The translations under genes were made by a program, and so were the position numbers. From Aricia agestis (taxonomy: Eukaryota > Arthropoda > Insecta > Lepidoptera > Lycaenidae): DNA of 64,000 nucleotides. A model generated the notes under the pieces. That model saw only the letters and a program-made list of their open reading frames with translations, searched no databases and was not told the origin of the DNA. Positions 35,301 to 50,300 of this stretch are shown piece by piece. Where the stretch lies: positions 18,233,001 through 18,297,000 of the forward strand of contig NC_056409.1 in the NCBI RefSeq assembly GCF_905147365.1, in the 5' to 3' direction. Numbering within the stretch: the first letter of the stretch is position 1; each line of letters starts with the position of its first letter.

Positions 35301-38300
35301 TCGGCTTCGGCCAAAAATAGACCTTCGGTCGGACACTAGTAATTTTAAAAATTGTATCTGACCTGACCTAACTTAACCTAGATAATATAAACCATTACTT
35401 AGCCTAGTTGTGGACAGCTCTAGCAGCTATCAGTAGAAATATACCACTATAATAATATTAGTATACCTGCCTACCGCCTAACTTTACATTTTCACACTAA
35501 CCAAGCTCTTACAAGTTACAATGATCACAATAGTTACCTACAATTGGTGCATTGATGATACTTGGAGTGGGATTTGGACTTTGGAGTGGACAGAAAGCAT
35601 CTAAAAATTACAGCATTCGTTTTCACTTTTCAGCCACCTGCAAAAATAATAAATGTACTTTGCTGTCTCTGACAGGGGGGCGCGATTAAACGAACGGCTG
35701 CCTTTTATGCGATATATCATTATAACTAAATGGAAGTGCGTTAGTTCGAAATTTAAATGTGTAGATTGTAGAGTCTGAAAAATTGTGATTTTTGAGACAA
35801 ACAAAGAAAGTGTCAACTAGCAGGCTACTTGTAGTGTAGTAAATTACAATAGTGACGCGGATGTTAAAAATGTTTACGCTAAATGCAGCTTTAATTGTTT
35901 TCAAGTTAAGTAGCACTAAGAGTGGTTTTACATAACAGGAGTTTACGACATAATGCACACACGTGCGGAACGGTTTACCAAATCAAATGTAACGCTAAGG
36001 ACTACTGCAGACTGGACAAAACTCGAGGCGAGGTTAATTCGTATAAAATATTAAAAATTGTATAAGATTGTGTGACTTGGCATAAGATTTGTCCCATCAA
36101 CTATACTGATTTTAATAAAGCACAAAGCTTAACACTCGGTAAAGGTACAAAATGTTTGTTTAAAACCAAGATACCTTAACAGTTCAAGAAATCCGGTTTT
36201 TTCATTAGTTAATTCACTCATTATCGCGTTGTTGATTGGTTAATGTATTTGACAATATATATCCAAAACAAAACCGTTTGAATAGATATTATTAAAGCCC
36301 TAACAAAACCTCGGAAAAGGCTGAATTCGCTGTCAATCTAAATTCGCTGTTAAAATTATCGGAGGAAACTTGACCAACCAAGAACCAATACCTCACAAAG
36401 TCATCATACTGTAGGCTCCCTTACTACTACGAGTATAGACGTGAACTATTGCAAATTCGCAGCACCGTGAAACACATCACGTGTGTAAACCAGTTCCATA
36501 TTGACTATTGAGGTCTATAAGTCATTAACTATTATTAGTGTTATTGCATACTGTAATTAATTGTTAAACCAGACAATAATGTGCGTTATTAATTTGTTAT
36601 ACAATCTGATTGACTGTGTTGTTAATTTGTTAGTTTATCACAACATTAGGAGTTAAAATGCTCGGTTGCTGGTAGAGGAACTCCTCTACCAGCAACCGAT
36701 ATAACTATACTGATGTGCATCTCTGCAATCACCTAAAATAATTTAAAAAACAAGAACAGAATACAAGGTGCTCGCCTGACGCGCTCGAACTTTATATCTA
36801 TAGGCTCTACCACTCTATAAATCCGAAAAGCATGATTGGAGACATACTTAACTTGATTTACTTTGAGGGTTAGCTTTAATATGTTAAGGGTTTGGAGAAG
36901 CCAAATTGTTTTAAAACCGAATTACTAAAATACTATTACTATCTGTAATAATGACCGATGGAGAGACTGTCTTGTAGTAAAAATTAACGGCACTCTACCT
37001 ATTGCGGTTTCTGACAACGATTCCATACAGTTATAGATAACAGTCGACCCCACTGAAAAATACGATACCAGTATATAGTACCTTCTCCACTTTTAGAAGT
37101 CGTTTTTAAATTAAGAATGTTTTGAAACAAAGGCAATATTTTCAACGCTATTTTTATCTCCCTCCCATCAGCTGGAGGTCACTTTTACGATGTTAAATCA
37201 GTTGTTCGACTTAAATTGCCTCCTTAGACATTGAACTGTGACCTTTGTGTGAACGTTTCATGTTGGAACAGCCTAGAAACTTTGTTAATTAGCACATGAA
37301 CGAATTACCAACGTAACTGTAAAGCATCATCAGCCCTGGCGGCACGTTCAGACGTTTTCTGCTGTAGCGTTTGGAAAAACACAGGAGCTGAACCCGCGCG
37401 CGCAGAAAACGCGCACATCTGAACGCGCTCTGATTCGGGGATTCGCAGAAAATTATCTACTATCTAGTAGAGAAAAAATCTTTTAAAATTGTCGGGACAT
37501 ACTACACCGATATGCCGTTTCATAAAGCAGCAGATGCGAGGACTGAGGCGCGTACGCCTAAGCGCCTTTGCTCTTTTTAAAAAGATGATAATAAGTAGGT
37601 ATGTAAAAAATATTTTTAAGTGGGTTAGTTGAGCTACTTGCTGTGATGTATTCATTCTGCAAAAGTCGAGACTTTGCAGGGTGAATGTTATGTACGTCTA
37701 CTCGACCTTGTAAACGACACGGTCTTTCTGCAGTTAGAGACTGCGAAAAGTCGACCGTGCCAATATTCTACAAAAAAATGTTAACGTAACACAATCAAAA
37801 ATAAAGCATTTTATTAACCAACAGGTTCTTAATTTAAAATATGATTAAACAACTTTTAAATATTATAACTTTATCAATAACCTGGCAACAATCCAACTTC
37901 TATACTTAAAGCTAATTAGTTTTGGAATAAAACACTAAAACTGTAGGTCTATATTTCATTATGAAACCTGAGGTTACTAAATAAAAATTTTACCTGTTAA
38001 GATTGCGTTAGGTTATCAATTTAATTTTTTTTTTGATACAAAAGAACCGTGGGGGTATATCAGTGGTAGAACTGGTAGAGTAAGAAGTGTACATAGAGCT
38101 GTTATAGTTGGAACTTGAAACCTACAAGTTATAGAGCTAATGCTATAAATTATAAACCTAATTTGGTCAGCTTCCTTCTAAGAATCTAGAGAATCTAATT
38201 TTAATCTTAGTCGTGCCCAAAACTGACTGTGATAATAATAAAAACATATTTTTGGTCATTTTAACAAAGCAACTAAATAAAAGACGGCGATATACTTATA

Positions 38301-41300
38301 AGCCAAGGCCATGTTGAGAGGCCTAGTAAAAATACGCAATTCTTGGGCATATCACATCAAGGATCGTGTTTTCGTGTGTTATTAAAAATCGGCCAAGTGC
38401 GAGTTGGACTCGCGCACGAAGGGTTCCGTATCACAATAGAGCAAAAATAGGCTGAAAATTGTTAATTTTTTTATGGGAGCCCCCCTTAATTATTTTATTT
38501 ATTTAAATCTTATCTTATCTTATTTATAATATACATATATTATATAAAATTCTCGTGTCGCAATGTTAGTTACCGTAACCCTCCGAAGCGGCTTTACTGA
38601 TTTTTAACAAATTTTATATGCATATAATTCTAGTATGTGTGTAGTAAGTCTGAGAATCGGCTACTGGATACTTTTTGTAGTGATAACTGATAAGTGCATT
38701 TGTTAAATAAATAATACTAAATTACTTACATATATGATATTACAATTTACAACTCGTGACTGACTCGACGACCATTGTTTGTGCGACGGGATAGCGGTGG
38801 ACGTTGCCATGGTGCCATACTTATTAAGTCACTTCAATAAAATAATATGGGCGAAATACTTTAAATGGCAAAACAACGTTTTTTTTAATCGGGACTTAAC
38901 GCGACTTAGTAATGCTACTACGAGTACTAGAGTACGAGTACGAGAGAACACGGCCGAAACGTCGAGAAAAAGTATGTACTCGTAGTAGCATTACTACTTG
39001 AATAAGTCGCGTTAAGTCCCGATTAAAAAAGTTTAATTATAATGTAACGCGAAAGTTTAAAATGTTAAAACAACGTTTGCCGGGACACCGGACAGCTAGT
39101 TTTATTATTTAAAATTATTTAAGTAAAAACACTACTGAGTATTTCGTGAATATTTCAAGTGCCTATGTGTTGCCGTTTTGATATCGAGCAAAAAATAGCA
39201 AAAAAAAAAATCACATTTGTTGTATGGGAGCCTTAAATATTCAATTTATTTTATTTTTAGTATATTTTGTTGAAGCGGCAACAGTATACAAAATCTGTGA
39301 AAATTTTAGAAGTCTAGGTATAGCGGTTCTTGAGTTAGTTAGTCAGCCTGGAGAGTGGAGACTGGAGACAGACAGACGGACAGACATCGAAGTCTATTAG
39401 TAATAGGGTCCCAGGTTTTCCTTTGGGTACAGAACCCTAAAAAGGTTGGGCAACCGTTTTAATATAACATTTCTTTTGCAACATGACATCTAGCGGCCGT
39501 GTAGCGGCATTGAACGTTTGTCACGGACACATTTTGTAATACTTACCACCCGCTGTTATTTTGAACATAAATAATAATGCAAAGTCTATCTGTCTGTGTT
39601 ATCTCTTCACGCCCAAACTACTGAACCAACACTTTGAGTCCCGGGAAAGGACATAGGATACGGTAAAATGGATGGCTCCAGCGCGCAGCGCGATAAAGGA
39701 ACTGTTCACGTTTCGGAAGTTGTAATCCGTGAGTCCCTATATAAAGTTAATGACATCTCATCTCATCTCGTAGGTTCGATTCCCGCGGTGGAAAAAAATG
39801 TATTCAAGTTTGGTTTGGAGAAGGCAGGCAGCATCCTCAATGCCTGACAAAAGAGATACCATACGTCAGCAACTCTGCACCCTAAAATTCATGTATGCTC
39901 AAAAATAATTGTTAAGAAAAAAAAAACACAGCTGAACATAATATAATCTCCTCTTTTTGGGAAATCGGTTAAAAAGCAGATTTAGCAATTAGTATCAATT
40001 GGCAATAAAACAAAGAAAAGTCTAGATATTGGATATAAATTATAATCGCAGTATGAAACGTTCGACCGCCTGAAAGTTGCGCAAGTAAATATTTCCTCTG
40101 TTGGGCCATATTATCGCTCACGTGCAACTTGCAAGGCGATTTCAACTAGTAAATCTTATCGGAAACCGTGCGAACTATAAAATTTACAGTATCAAGTTTG
40201 AGTGCAAAGAAACGAGCTTATTTAGCGCTGTTATTAACTAAATCAGTTTTTATAATAAACACGTCATGCGCTCTACTAAAATAAAGTAATAAAATATTTT
40301 AGAACCAGAATAATATTATAATTTACTTAATGGCTGAATTAATTATTATATATTATTATATAATGTTTGATTAAGCGACTTAAGCGAACTTCTTTACAGC
40401 TTCTATAGCGAGAGCATGTTTCCAGGGCTGTCCCGAGCTGCTGTCGAAGCAGATAATATGGCAGACGCTGCAGGGCGTGGCGTACTGCCACCGCCACAAC
40501 TGCATCCACCGCGACGTCAAGCCGGAGAACATCCTGCTGACCGGCGACGGCGTCGTCAAACTCTGCGACTTCGGCTTCGCGAGGATGATCAGTGCGTATC
40601 TAATTGAGGCTTCGTTTGGCGAGACTTCCTCAAGTCTTGTCTCCCGATGCAGAGTATGGCTGCCAAGTGCCATTGCGACAGTTATATCCATACGTCAAGA
40701 CAAAGTATACAGGGTGTCACAAAGAACACAGAGCGTCCGTGGCCTAATGGGTAGACCTTTGGTTGTCACTCTTAGAGGCCGTGCAGGTTCGATCCCGGGT
40801 GGAAGCGTGTACCAATGAGACATTTCCTGATCTTAAGTACATAATACGGACGCTCGTATGGACTACGGTGAAGGAAACATCGTGAGGAAACCCGCACATA
40901 GTTGGCCCCAGACCGTATTGATTAGTTATTTCCTCGACTAGGCCGACTATGTTGCGAGAATGTCGTATGTGCTTGGGCAACCATACGGACATTTAAATCT
41001 TGTCCCAGGCATTACAGTATTTGAGGACTGGTTACTTCGCTCTGAAAATACTTTATAAATCATCCACAACGGATGCAAAGGCCTAGTTTTTTTTTGTTAC
41101 ACCCTGTATATTATGCGAATCATCAGTGCATATTACTGTGCGGAGTAGCCTTAGTCCGTAGTCCGTACTTATGCCTTGATCACAAAGTGGTGAGACAGTG
41201 CCCTCAACCAATTTAATTGGCCGGGATCAATGTCTCGCCATTTTTTGATTGACTTCCAAAAAGAAGGAGGTAATATGTTCGGCTGTATGTATCTTTTTCT

Positions 41301-44300
41301 CGGTAGGTGTAAATTGTAATCAAGCCACACGTGTATTCTGCTCTCTCAAAGCAAATTCTTTTATTCTGTGTAGGCCATCAATATATTAATATAATATACA
41401 TACGTTAATATAATATATCTACGCAGTGTCATTCTAATTTGATATAATTTACATATTTTTACCTATGAAAATGAGTAAACTAGGTAGGTATGTTTAGCAA
41501 AAGATTGCAGTTTGTATCTTCATGTGAAATACATGCTAAATTTTCCCATATTCGCCATTTATATTTAGTAAAACTGTTGGGTAAGTTACGTTGCAATAAT
41601 ATCACCTTGAATTAATTGAAACAGTTAAAAGTTTGTAGTGGAACATGCAGAACTTACGTTTTGAATAACAAAATCACAAGTTCATGAAATTATTACTAAG
41701 TAGGTATAGCCCACGAAGCTAAAACAAAGCCTTTCTCAATATTATGGTATACATTATACTTACCCATAACTACGTACTTAATAGAATAAAAATTATTATT
41801 ATCGATCAAACGACCTATTATCCTATCCTTGACTTTTTATTTGATCTGAGCCCTTATTATTATATCTATCCTTTATTCCTTATCCATCCATCGTTTACAG
41901 GCGGCAGCAGTGCATCTGTATACTCAGTCCACACCATGATACCTTTCGGAAAAGACGTCAGGAGACTACCCAGTAATTATATTTCCTAACATCTTGTATG
42001 TGACGTGCATCTTTAAAATTATAGATAGGTAGATCGTATATTTAGTACATAAAATATACATATTATAATATAGATTGAAAAAATATGGAGTTAACAAATT
42101 CTTCCCTACCGAACCTTTTAACCTCTGAACCAAATATACCCCAAAATTCTTAAAGCTAAGTCAGCTAATATGCAGGCGCAAAAATCTCATTAATATGTGC
42201 ATATTTCAGAGCAAACGTATCGCACTTAAAAGGTTAATGGTCGATAACCGTAACAATCGGTTACATTTGGGTTAGGAGTTAGGACTATCGCGATGGCCTC
42301 ATTGCATTCCGAGATAACGACTAACACAAAGCCTTATATTTTTTAGAATTTAATATTTTACAGGTTGGCTTCCAACAATAACGTCGTACGCTAAGTAATT
42401 AAAATGTAGAGCTTTTTTTATGAAGATAATTATCACGTCATAGCCTCGATGAGGTTACCGGCGATGACTCCTATTGTTGTGGATCATTATTGATTTATGT
42501 TTAACCAGTTTCGAATAGCATAATGCATATTAAGTAATATGTAACAAAAATGTAGCTCTACAAAGCGCAAGCAGCTCGGGTTTTGAAGGATGGTTTTGAA
42601 GTGAAAACTTCTGCAGCGGCGCGGGCGTTGTGCCCTTTTTAAGATAAAAAATTATAAAAGGAGGAAGCTAATAGACGTTCGGCGCGGTTTTGGAGACGAA
42701 GTAAAATCGCTTTCTAATGTTGAAGCTATCTTTATCTTTCTCGACCCTGTTCTGCCTGCACTCCCTGAGTGCAGACCCTTCTTTTTGGTGATTGTTAAAA
42801 TTGTATCAACGTACGATGCTAAACGATGCTTGGCCGTGACCCCATTGCGTCGCGTGGGCCTAACTAAATGTCACGAACCTCGGCGCACGCGGGCCGGTAG
42901 ATGCTAATTTTGGAACACAATACTAATTTTTGGAGTCATTCTCACAGACAGACGACAGACGTATAATTTGGGTACCTAGTTGTACCCTGTACAAAGTTAT
43001 GTTAAGCTTCGTCTCTAATTTTTATTATAATAGGGCATAATCTTTAGATAAGCACAGTGACGGATTACTACTCGATGCCCTAAGCAATCCATGCCTGTGT
43101 CCGGGTCCGGGTCCGTATGTCAACTAGAATCTGTCTTTGAAACTTTACTCTTCTGGTGCCCCCTCAGACGTGATGCCCTAGGAAATGGGGATTGTCCATT
43201 TTTTTTTAATTTTGCTCATTACAAAAACATTTCGAGGATTAAGGTCAGTGATCGTTTTTCTGTATATAAACGAAAAAAATACCCATTAGTTACTTATATT
43301 TTTGAACAAATACGTTTAACCTTTGTTTGACCTTCAATGGCGTTAAATTAGCAATAAATTCGTCCAACATTACGTTTCGAACTTTTGGTAAGCTTCTCGT
43401 ATCAGCTTTCACATAATGAGAACTTGCATTTGACGAACCAGCCATTATAAATAAGATTGAAAGGAAATTTAAAACATATGCAGAGGTCAATCGGCGGCCG
43501 ATGATGACGTCAGAGCGAAACTTTAAAAATTTATTGAGAAAAAACTAGCCAATGTATTTCAAAATTATTTAATTTATATTCTTAAAATACCCTATTTTAA
43601 CGAAAAAAAATATAAAAAGTACATGTGATTTTTTTTGGACAATGCCCATTGCTTAAAATGATTAAGGGTTAATCCGTCACTGGATAGCTAGAGCCGTAGA
43701 CTACTGTAGACTGTAGACCACAGATTACTCTGTAGACACTAGAGCTTATTTTGAAGTCTGCGCTATTTCCATACTTAATGAGAATATTACCGAACAACAT
43801 ACATAGTTAGTAAAGATTTTTTCAAATAGAGATAGCCAATGTTGTGTACTCTCAACTCTGGCATCAAAACAAGTGAAAGTTCCGCTCAATATTTACATTT
43901 CTCTTCTCTCCGGCGTGTAGGCCAAAATATAAACTGGTTAATCGACCTACTATCTCCACATTAGGTGGGAAAATCATCAGTGCCTACCTACTGCCTTGAG
44001 AGTTGTGAGTGTGACTAACGATGTAGAGTTTCACTTTTTTTTAACATTTGATAGGCACCCTGGATTTAAATGATTTTTCTCCTTTCCCCTCGTATTCAGT
44101 ATTTATCTGATCATCATCGTTCATCATTAATGTTCTAACAGTGCAGCTCTTTCTTCAAACTTAATTTGTTTTATGTTTATTTGCTCTGAGCGGCCGCGGC
44201 ACTAGCCCGCAGATGACATCGACGGTGGACGCGAAACTCGTAGGATTTGCCCTGAGTGTAGATTATGGTTCTATCGACTATCTGCATTATTTATTTACTA

Positions 44301-47300
44301 GTTTACCCGTGAACTTCGTACCTACCCCTTTCTTCCTAATACAAATCTTCCCTAGACTTACACGAATACCTACTTCAAGACTAAAATTAGCCAAATGGCC
44401 ATTCTCAAGTTTTAGAGAGACTAACAACATTTTAAATTAGTTTTTATATTATCTATATATTATATATTATAATATTATAAAGCGGAAGAGTTTGTTTGTT
44501 TGTTTGTTTGAACGCGCTAATCTCAGGAACTACTGGTCCGATTTGAAAAATTCTTTCAGTGTTAGATAGTCCATTTATCGAGGAAGGCTATAGGCTATAT
44601 TTTATTACGCTAAGACTAATAGGAACGAAGAAATAGAGGAAAATGTGGAAAAAACAGGGGAAATTCTATGAAAGGGCTTATTTGAACGCGCTAATCTCAG
44701 GAACTACTGATCCGATTTGAAAAATTATTTCAGTGTTAGATAGTCCATTTATCGAGGATGGCTATAGGCTATATTTTATTACGCTAAGACTAATAGGAAC
44801 GAAGAAATAGAGGAAAATGTGGAAAAAACGGGGGACATTCTATGAAAGGGCTTATTTGAACGCGCTAATCTCAGGAACTACTGGTCCGATTTGAAAAATT
44901 CTTTCAGTGTTAGATAGTCCATTTATCGCGAAAGGCTATAGGCTATATTTTATTACGCTAAGACTAATAGGAACGAAGAAATAGAGGAAAATGTGGAAAA
45001 AAACAGGGGAAATTCTATGAAAGGGCTTATTTGAAGTTTGAACGCGCTAATCTCAGGAACTACTGGTCCGATTTGAAAAATTCTTTCAGTGTTACAATGG
45101 ATGTAAGGATGTATGGGCCATTTAAAGTTTTTACTTTATTTTTCTTTTCACATTTTAATAAAGGCAACGATGATAAATTTTATTATTTTATTTATTCTAT
45201 ATCCCTAAATCAAATGACTGGATTTCCCAAACCACTTTTTTGCACGGCAAGGCTGATAGCTATCTTATTTTTTCAAGATATCGTTATCATTTTTGATTTT
45301 AAAAGTAAAACATAACGCTTATAATTTGGGCCTATCTTTATTTTTTTTTAAATAATTATTATTTTCCAAGAAAATAAACATAATTTATAGGCGATTTCCA
45401 ATTTTGGTGGCTTGTCGCCGAACTATTTTACTCAATATCTAGACCAATTAACAGAAAACTTGATACTGGATTAGATTTTTATTTTTATGTAGTCGTTTTA
45501 AATAGTTGACTCTTCATATATCCTAAGATCCGACCGTAAAATCCTGCATGAATCGTTTTTTTCGATCAAATATATTTTAAAATACCTAATCTTTAGAACG
45601 TATAGAATGGATTAATGTTGGGTTGCCATGTTAAAAGTAGCCGCAATTTTTTTTTAATTTTGGTGGGATTTACGAAACGTTGTTTCTAAAAACTACCATT
45701 GATCCTTAAGCATAAAAACCACGCCATTTACTTCATTCAGCCACACGCTAACCCGTTTAGGAGGTGGCTGTGGGCTGGGTCGTACCAGTTTCCAGCCAGA
45801 AATGAAAGAAAACCGTTTTATCACAAAACCCCCGATTTTATGCAATTTTGGTGTAGTACTTAAATTATCCTACGTGTGGCAATAATATCATGTTGTTATT
45901 TTGAATATCGGTAGAGTTTTGGTTTGTTTATAGTTAAGTTAATGTGGTATAACTTTAGTGCGCGTAGTTTTTTTTAAATAATTATTTTTTCGCAAATTCC
46001 AATTTTGGTGTAATTTTGGGTAAATTTTGGTGGGTAAGAAGGTGTGTAAAACATTATTTTTTACAAAATACTATTGATTCTTGAAGCATAAAAAAAACAC
46101 GCCATTCACCTCATTCTGTCATAAGCTAACTCGTCTAGGTGGTGGTTGTCGTACCAGTTTCCCGTAAACACCTAATCTCCAATTTTGGTGGAAACAAAAA
46201 TTTCCACCAAAATTATATACTTAAACATGCAAGTTGTTGAAATCTACTCAAATATTGTAAAACATTTTAAAAATATTTTAATTTTATTTTAAGTACCCTG
46301 TTCTTGATCAAAATAAATACATAAATATAATATTATAAAGGTAATATTATCACATCGCTGGATTAGTATGTCATTTCGGTGGTTAAGCTTATCATATCGG
46401 TGCGCAGAAATAAAAATCGGTGCCAGTTTATCATATCGGTGGAAACCAGAATTCAAACTGAATTTTAATAGTCTTAAATGATACGTTAATGATACTTATT
46501 AAATTTGGGAACATTTTGTATCGTAAAGAATACATAAAACCTGAAAAGTATATAAAATATGTATAAATAAAAAAAGTTCACCGATATGATAAAAAAAGGT
46601 CATTTGTTGAAATTCACCCACGTATGAATTGTAGGTAAAGTCGACAGCACATGAGGCTTTTCACTTGTACTACGAGCTTTCAATCTATTACCAGATTTTA
46701 ATATTATAGTGGTCGTTGTTTGCATTATATTTAATTTTGGCAACTTTTTTAGAATCTTTAGAATCTCCCCCCCCCCCCCCCCCTCCCCCCCTGGCGACGC
46801 CTGCCTGCAGGGCCCCTGAACTCACGGTCCGGCCCTGAAGGTCAGGCAGGGTAGCACATGTCAGCAGTAGGCATTGACCTGTCAACTCCGCCAACATGTC
46901 CAGGTCCCGGGGAGAGCTACACGGACTACGTGGCAACGCGCTGGTACCGCGCGCCCGAGCTGCTCGTCGGCGACACCATGTACAGCACACCCGTCGACGT
47001 GTGGGCCATCGGTGAGTTTCAAGTAGGAGGCAAAGGGATCTTCTGGTGACAAAGGGCTCTTTGGATGGGAATTGGGATGTAGTTACCGTTGAGCATGGAC
47101 ACAAAATTACGTACTATACTTGCCTAGCAATTTTTTGTGTAGTGTAACTTTTTAGTTAAGACGTACCTATTTGTCTGCGTTAAAAGTTATGCTCTTGCTA
47201 AACAATTAGAAAATAACTCTAACGACATTTTGTGCATCCCAAAGTTTTATTTTTAAGCAGGTATTTGCAATCTTATATTTGATCATTTCTATAATAATGC

Positions 47301-50300
47301 CGATTTATGGAACCCAAATCTCAAGACATGAACGTATTTATATTTCAATAAACTAGTGTGGGAATATACAGGGTGTAACAAAAATAAGTGATAATACTTT
47401 AGGGTGTGTAGGTACGTGTTACTTGTAGAGAGTTCACTGTGAAAGTAGCAGCGCTGAAAGACGATTTTTTTTCACTTTTGTATGGGCAAGGGCAAAAAAA
47501 AAATTGGTCTTTCAGCGCTGCTACTTTCATAGTGAACTCTCTATAAGGAACACGTACACACCCTAAAGTATTATCACTTATTTTTGTTACACACTGTATA
47601 GGGTAATATGCGTGGAGTGGCCACAAAGGAAGATCTTCGTAATCGATAGTAAGCGTATCACGCATGACGTTAAAACTATATAGCTCGAAGAGATAGCTCA
47701 GCTTGAGACTAGTTGCGTGAGAACAGCAACAACTGTTGTGGTTGACGAGCCATCGGCAAGGACAGCAAGCATGGGTCGGTTCGATCGAAGTAGTATGTCG
47801 CCATTTATGTGTATCATCTATATATATTCCGTGTAGGGGTGGGCCGAAATTCGTTTTACGTTCGGTTTAGCCGAACTTCGGCAGCTCGAACCGAACTTCG
47901 TCATTCGGCCGAATTTCGGTTAAAATGCCGAACATTAAATATACTTGCACTATCTTAATAGAAATTAATGAAAAAAACAAAATACTACACGAACTATACT
48001 CATTCATAGTCATTTACTTAGAATAATCGGCCAAGTCAGACTCGCGCACGAAGGATTCCGTACCATTATTGAGGCATTTGTGAAAATATTAAGTGCCTAC
48101 CTGTTGCCATTATTGATATCAAGCAAAAAAGGCCAAAAAAATCAATCACGTTTGTTATATGGGAGCCCCGTTTAAATATTAACTTTATTTTGTTTTTAGT
48201 ATTTGTTGTTATAGTGGCAATAGATAGGGTAGGTTGTCTCACATTGAATCAGGTAAATTTCAAAGTCTCGTAGAATGCTTGTTTCTAAATTAATTCCCCG
48301 ATTTTTTTTAAATATAGTTTGAAAATTTATTTAACTTCAATAAGGCCAACAATTTTATTTAAAATTCTGTTTGGTTTTAGCAATAAAAAATAAATTATAA
48401 AAAATTAGATTTGGTTAAATGTGTCCTTCGGGAGGTACACATTTAACCGGGGTATTTTCCACATTGAACCGCCTTATAAATCATTTACATTTAGACTAAT
48501 TTGTATTTAAATTGCTTTGTAATGTAATAAAAAGCTAAATATCGATAGTATTATATTTATTATTTTACCATAAAACTAAAGTTTACAACGTCACTCTTCA
48601 TTTGTACTTGAGCAACATGATTTTTATCACAAAATAATTAATAAAAGCTCTAAATCTTATAACCTAGACCTACTTTAAGCATAACAAAACATTTTTCTTA
48701 AACTTTGGTTCAATTATTAGACCATTTTTTCTCGCTGCCAACTATAAGGGATAGCTGTTATGTTATTTACCATCGCCATTTGGTACGCTACTTTACGACA
48801 GTCTTTTGGGGTCAGTCCATAAAATTTTAAAGTGCATTCTAAAATGTACTGCTTATAAACATCTTCTTGTTCGCTGGTAAAAATGAGATGATTGTCATAA
48901 TTCGGTAGCAATCTCTTCCTAGCAAGGTCCTCTACGTTGACGTGCAAGTATTTTTCTACGTAACGTCGTAAAGTTGGGAACGCAATGTCATAAGTTTTCT
49001 AATACTTTCGCCTGATCTATGCAATTATTGGCAGCTGAATGTCCACCTCTTTTTCTAACTAACACCTTATTTCGCGCCATACTGTAACAAAATAAATAAT
49101 TATGGTATTAGTACACATTTAACCTGTGGGGTGGTGCACATTGAGCCATGGTTCAATGTGTACCACCTACAAGTAGCTCATTGTGGGACAGACCACGTTT
49201 TGGCAACTAATCTCAAAATTTTACCCAGAAAATAATCTCGCACAGTAACGAATTAAGGTGCATTTTCAAGCTGGATAACTACAGTATACAGTATTAATAT
49301 AAAGAGACCAATATCATTGATTGTAAAAAAGTGAAAAAAGAAAGAAATTTGTAAAAAATACTTACTTTTCGAGTTCATTTTCGTAAAAATGCTCCTCACA
49401 CAACCTCTTCGCGCGCTGGCGCCACGCAAACTAGTGGGCAGACAGAGATAGTAAATACCTCTCTTTCAGCCATTTTTGCAGAAATTGGCAACGTCGCATT
49501 TTGGAAATAAAATGGTGGTTAAATGTAGCTGCCTGGTTCAATGTGAGACATCCGACCCTATACACAATCTGTGGAAATTTCAGAGCTCTAGCTATAGCGG
49601 TTCTTAAGATACAGCCTGGAGACAGACAGACGGACAGACAGACATCGAAGTCTCATGAATAGGGTCCCGTTATCACCCTTTGGGTTCGGAACTCTAAAAA
49701 GTAATCATACGTGATAAACAAAAAACTTAAATTGGTCTTTTTAACGACCAGGCTCAAAATCTTTGGTTAATTTAAACAAACTAAACACAAAATTAAACCG
49801 CTCTTCTTACTTACCAAACCAGCCTTAGAAATCTTTCTTAATCAAAAAACAAATGTTACTGCCCTTCTCACCAAGTCTACTAAATCTCTCTTACTTAATC
49901 AAAAAACAAAAAAAAAATACATACTTTACTTTTACTTTACAAATGACTAGCTGGCTAACGGCTCCGCGGGGAAGCGCAGAGTGCGGGCGACTTGTTTACG
50001 CACTTGCTGCAAATATCTAGCAATATTTGCAGCAAGTGCGTAAACAAGTCACAACTCGAAAAGGCGCAGCGAAATTGAACCGAAGTTCGGCCGAACTTCG
50101 GCCGAATTTTTCATTTTTACCGAATGTTCAGCCGAAGTTCGTATTCGGTTCAAACCACATTCGGCCCATCACTAATTCCGTGGTATCATCGAACTATATT
50201 ATAACAAAGATACTATAAAAGAGAGTCTGTATATGTAGTTCCAGAAGAACCAAGTCTGGTTGCGCAGGAAACAATATTATTAGGTGACCTAGACGTATCT

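Larger units (their letters stand above)
38386..39441 (+). repeat. GGTTCCGTA-family repeat split by a Helitron
   Basis: Begins ATCGGCCAAGTGCGAGTTGG, ends GGGTACAGAACCCTAAAA. A Helitron (38508-39099) is inserted in it. Confidence 0.7.
47834..50174. mobile_element. hAT element with iterated CCGAACTTCGG ends
   Basis: Ends TAGGGGTGGGCCGAA and inverse TTCGGCCCATCACTA; exact 8-bp duplication ATTCCGTG (47826-47833, 50175-50182). Subterminal arrays of CCGAA(C/G)TTCGG. Within it lies a GGTTCCGTA repeat (48023-49698), which itself holds a pogo-like element (48226-49562). No hAT transposase remains. Confidence 0.85.

Noticed and set aside
36662..36699. Transcription terminator
   Set aside because: A bacterial-type hairpin terminator is not expected here, and there is no T-tract or gene end.
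40728..40800. tRNA gene
   Set aside because: A and B boxes are present but the sequence does not close as a tRNA and runs into a SINE body.
43290..43490. 66-codon minus frame in the CAGTGACGG element as a transposase piece
   Set aside because: No recognisable catalytic or zinc-finger motif; left unassigned.
46688..47104. 138-codon minus-strand frame
   Set aside because: It is antisense to CDKL1 exon 4 and runs through the poly-C tract.
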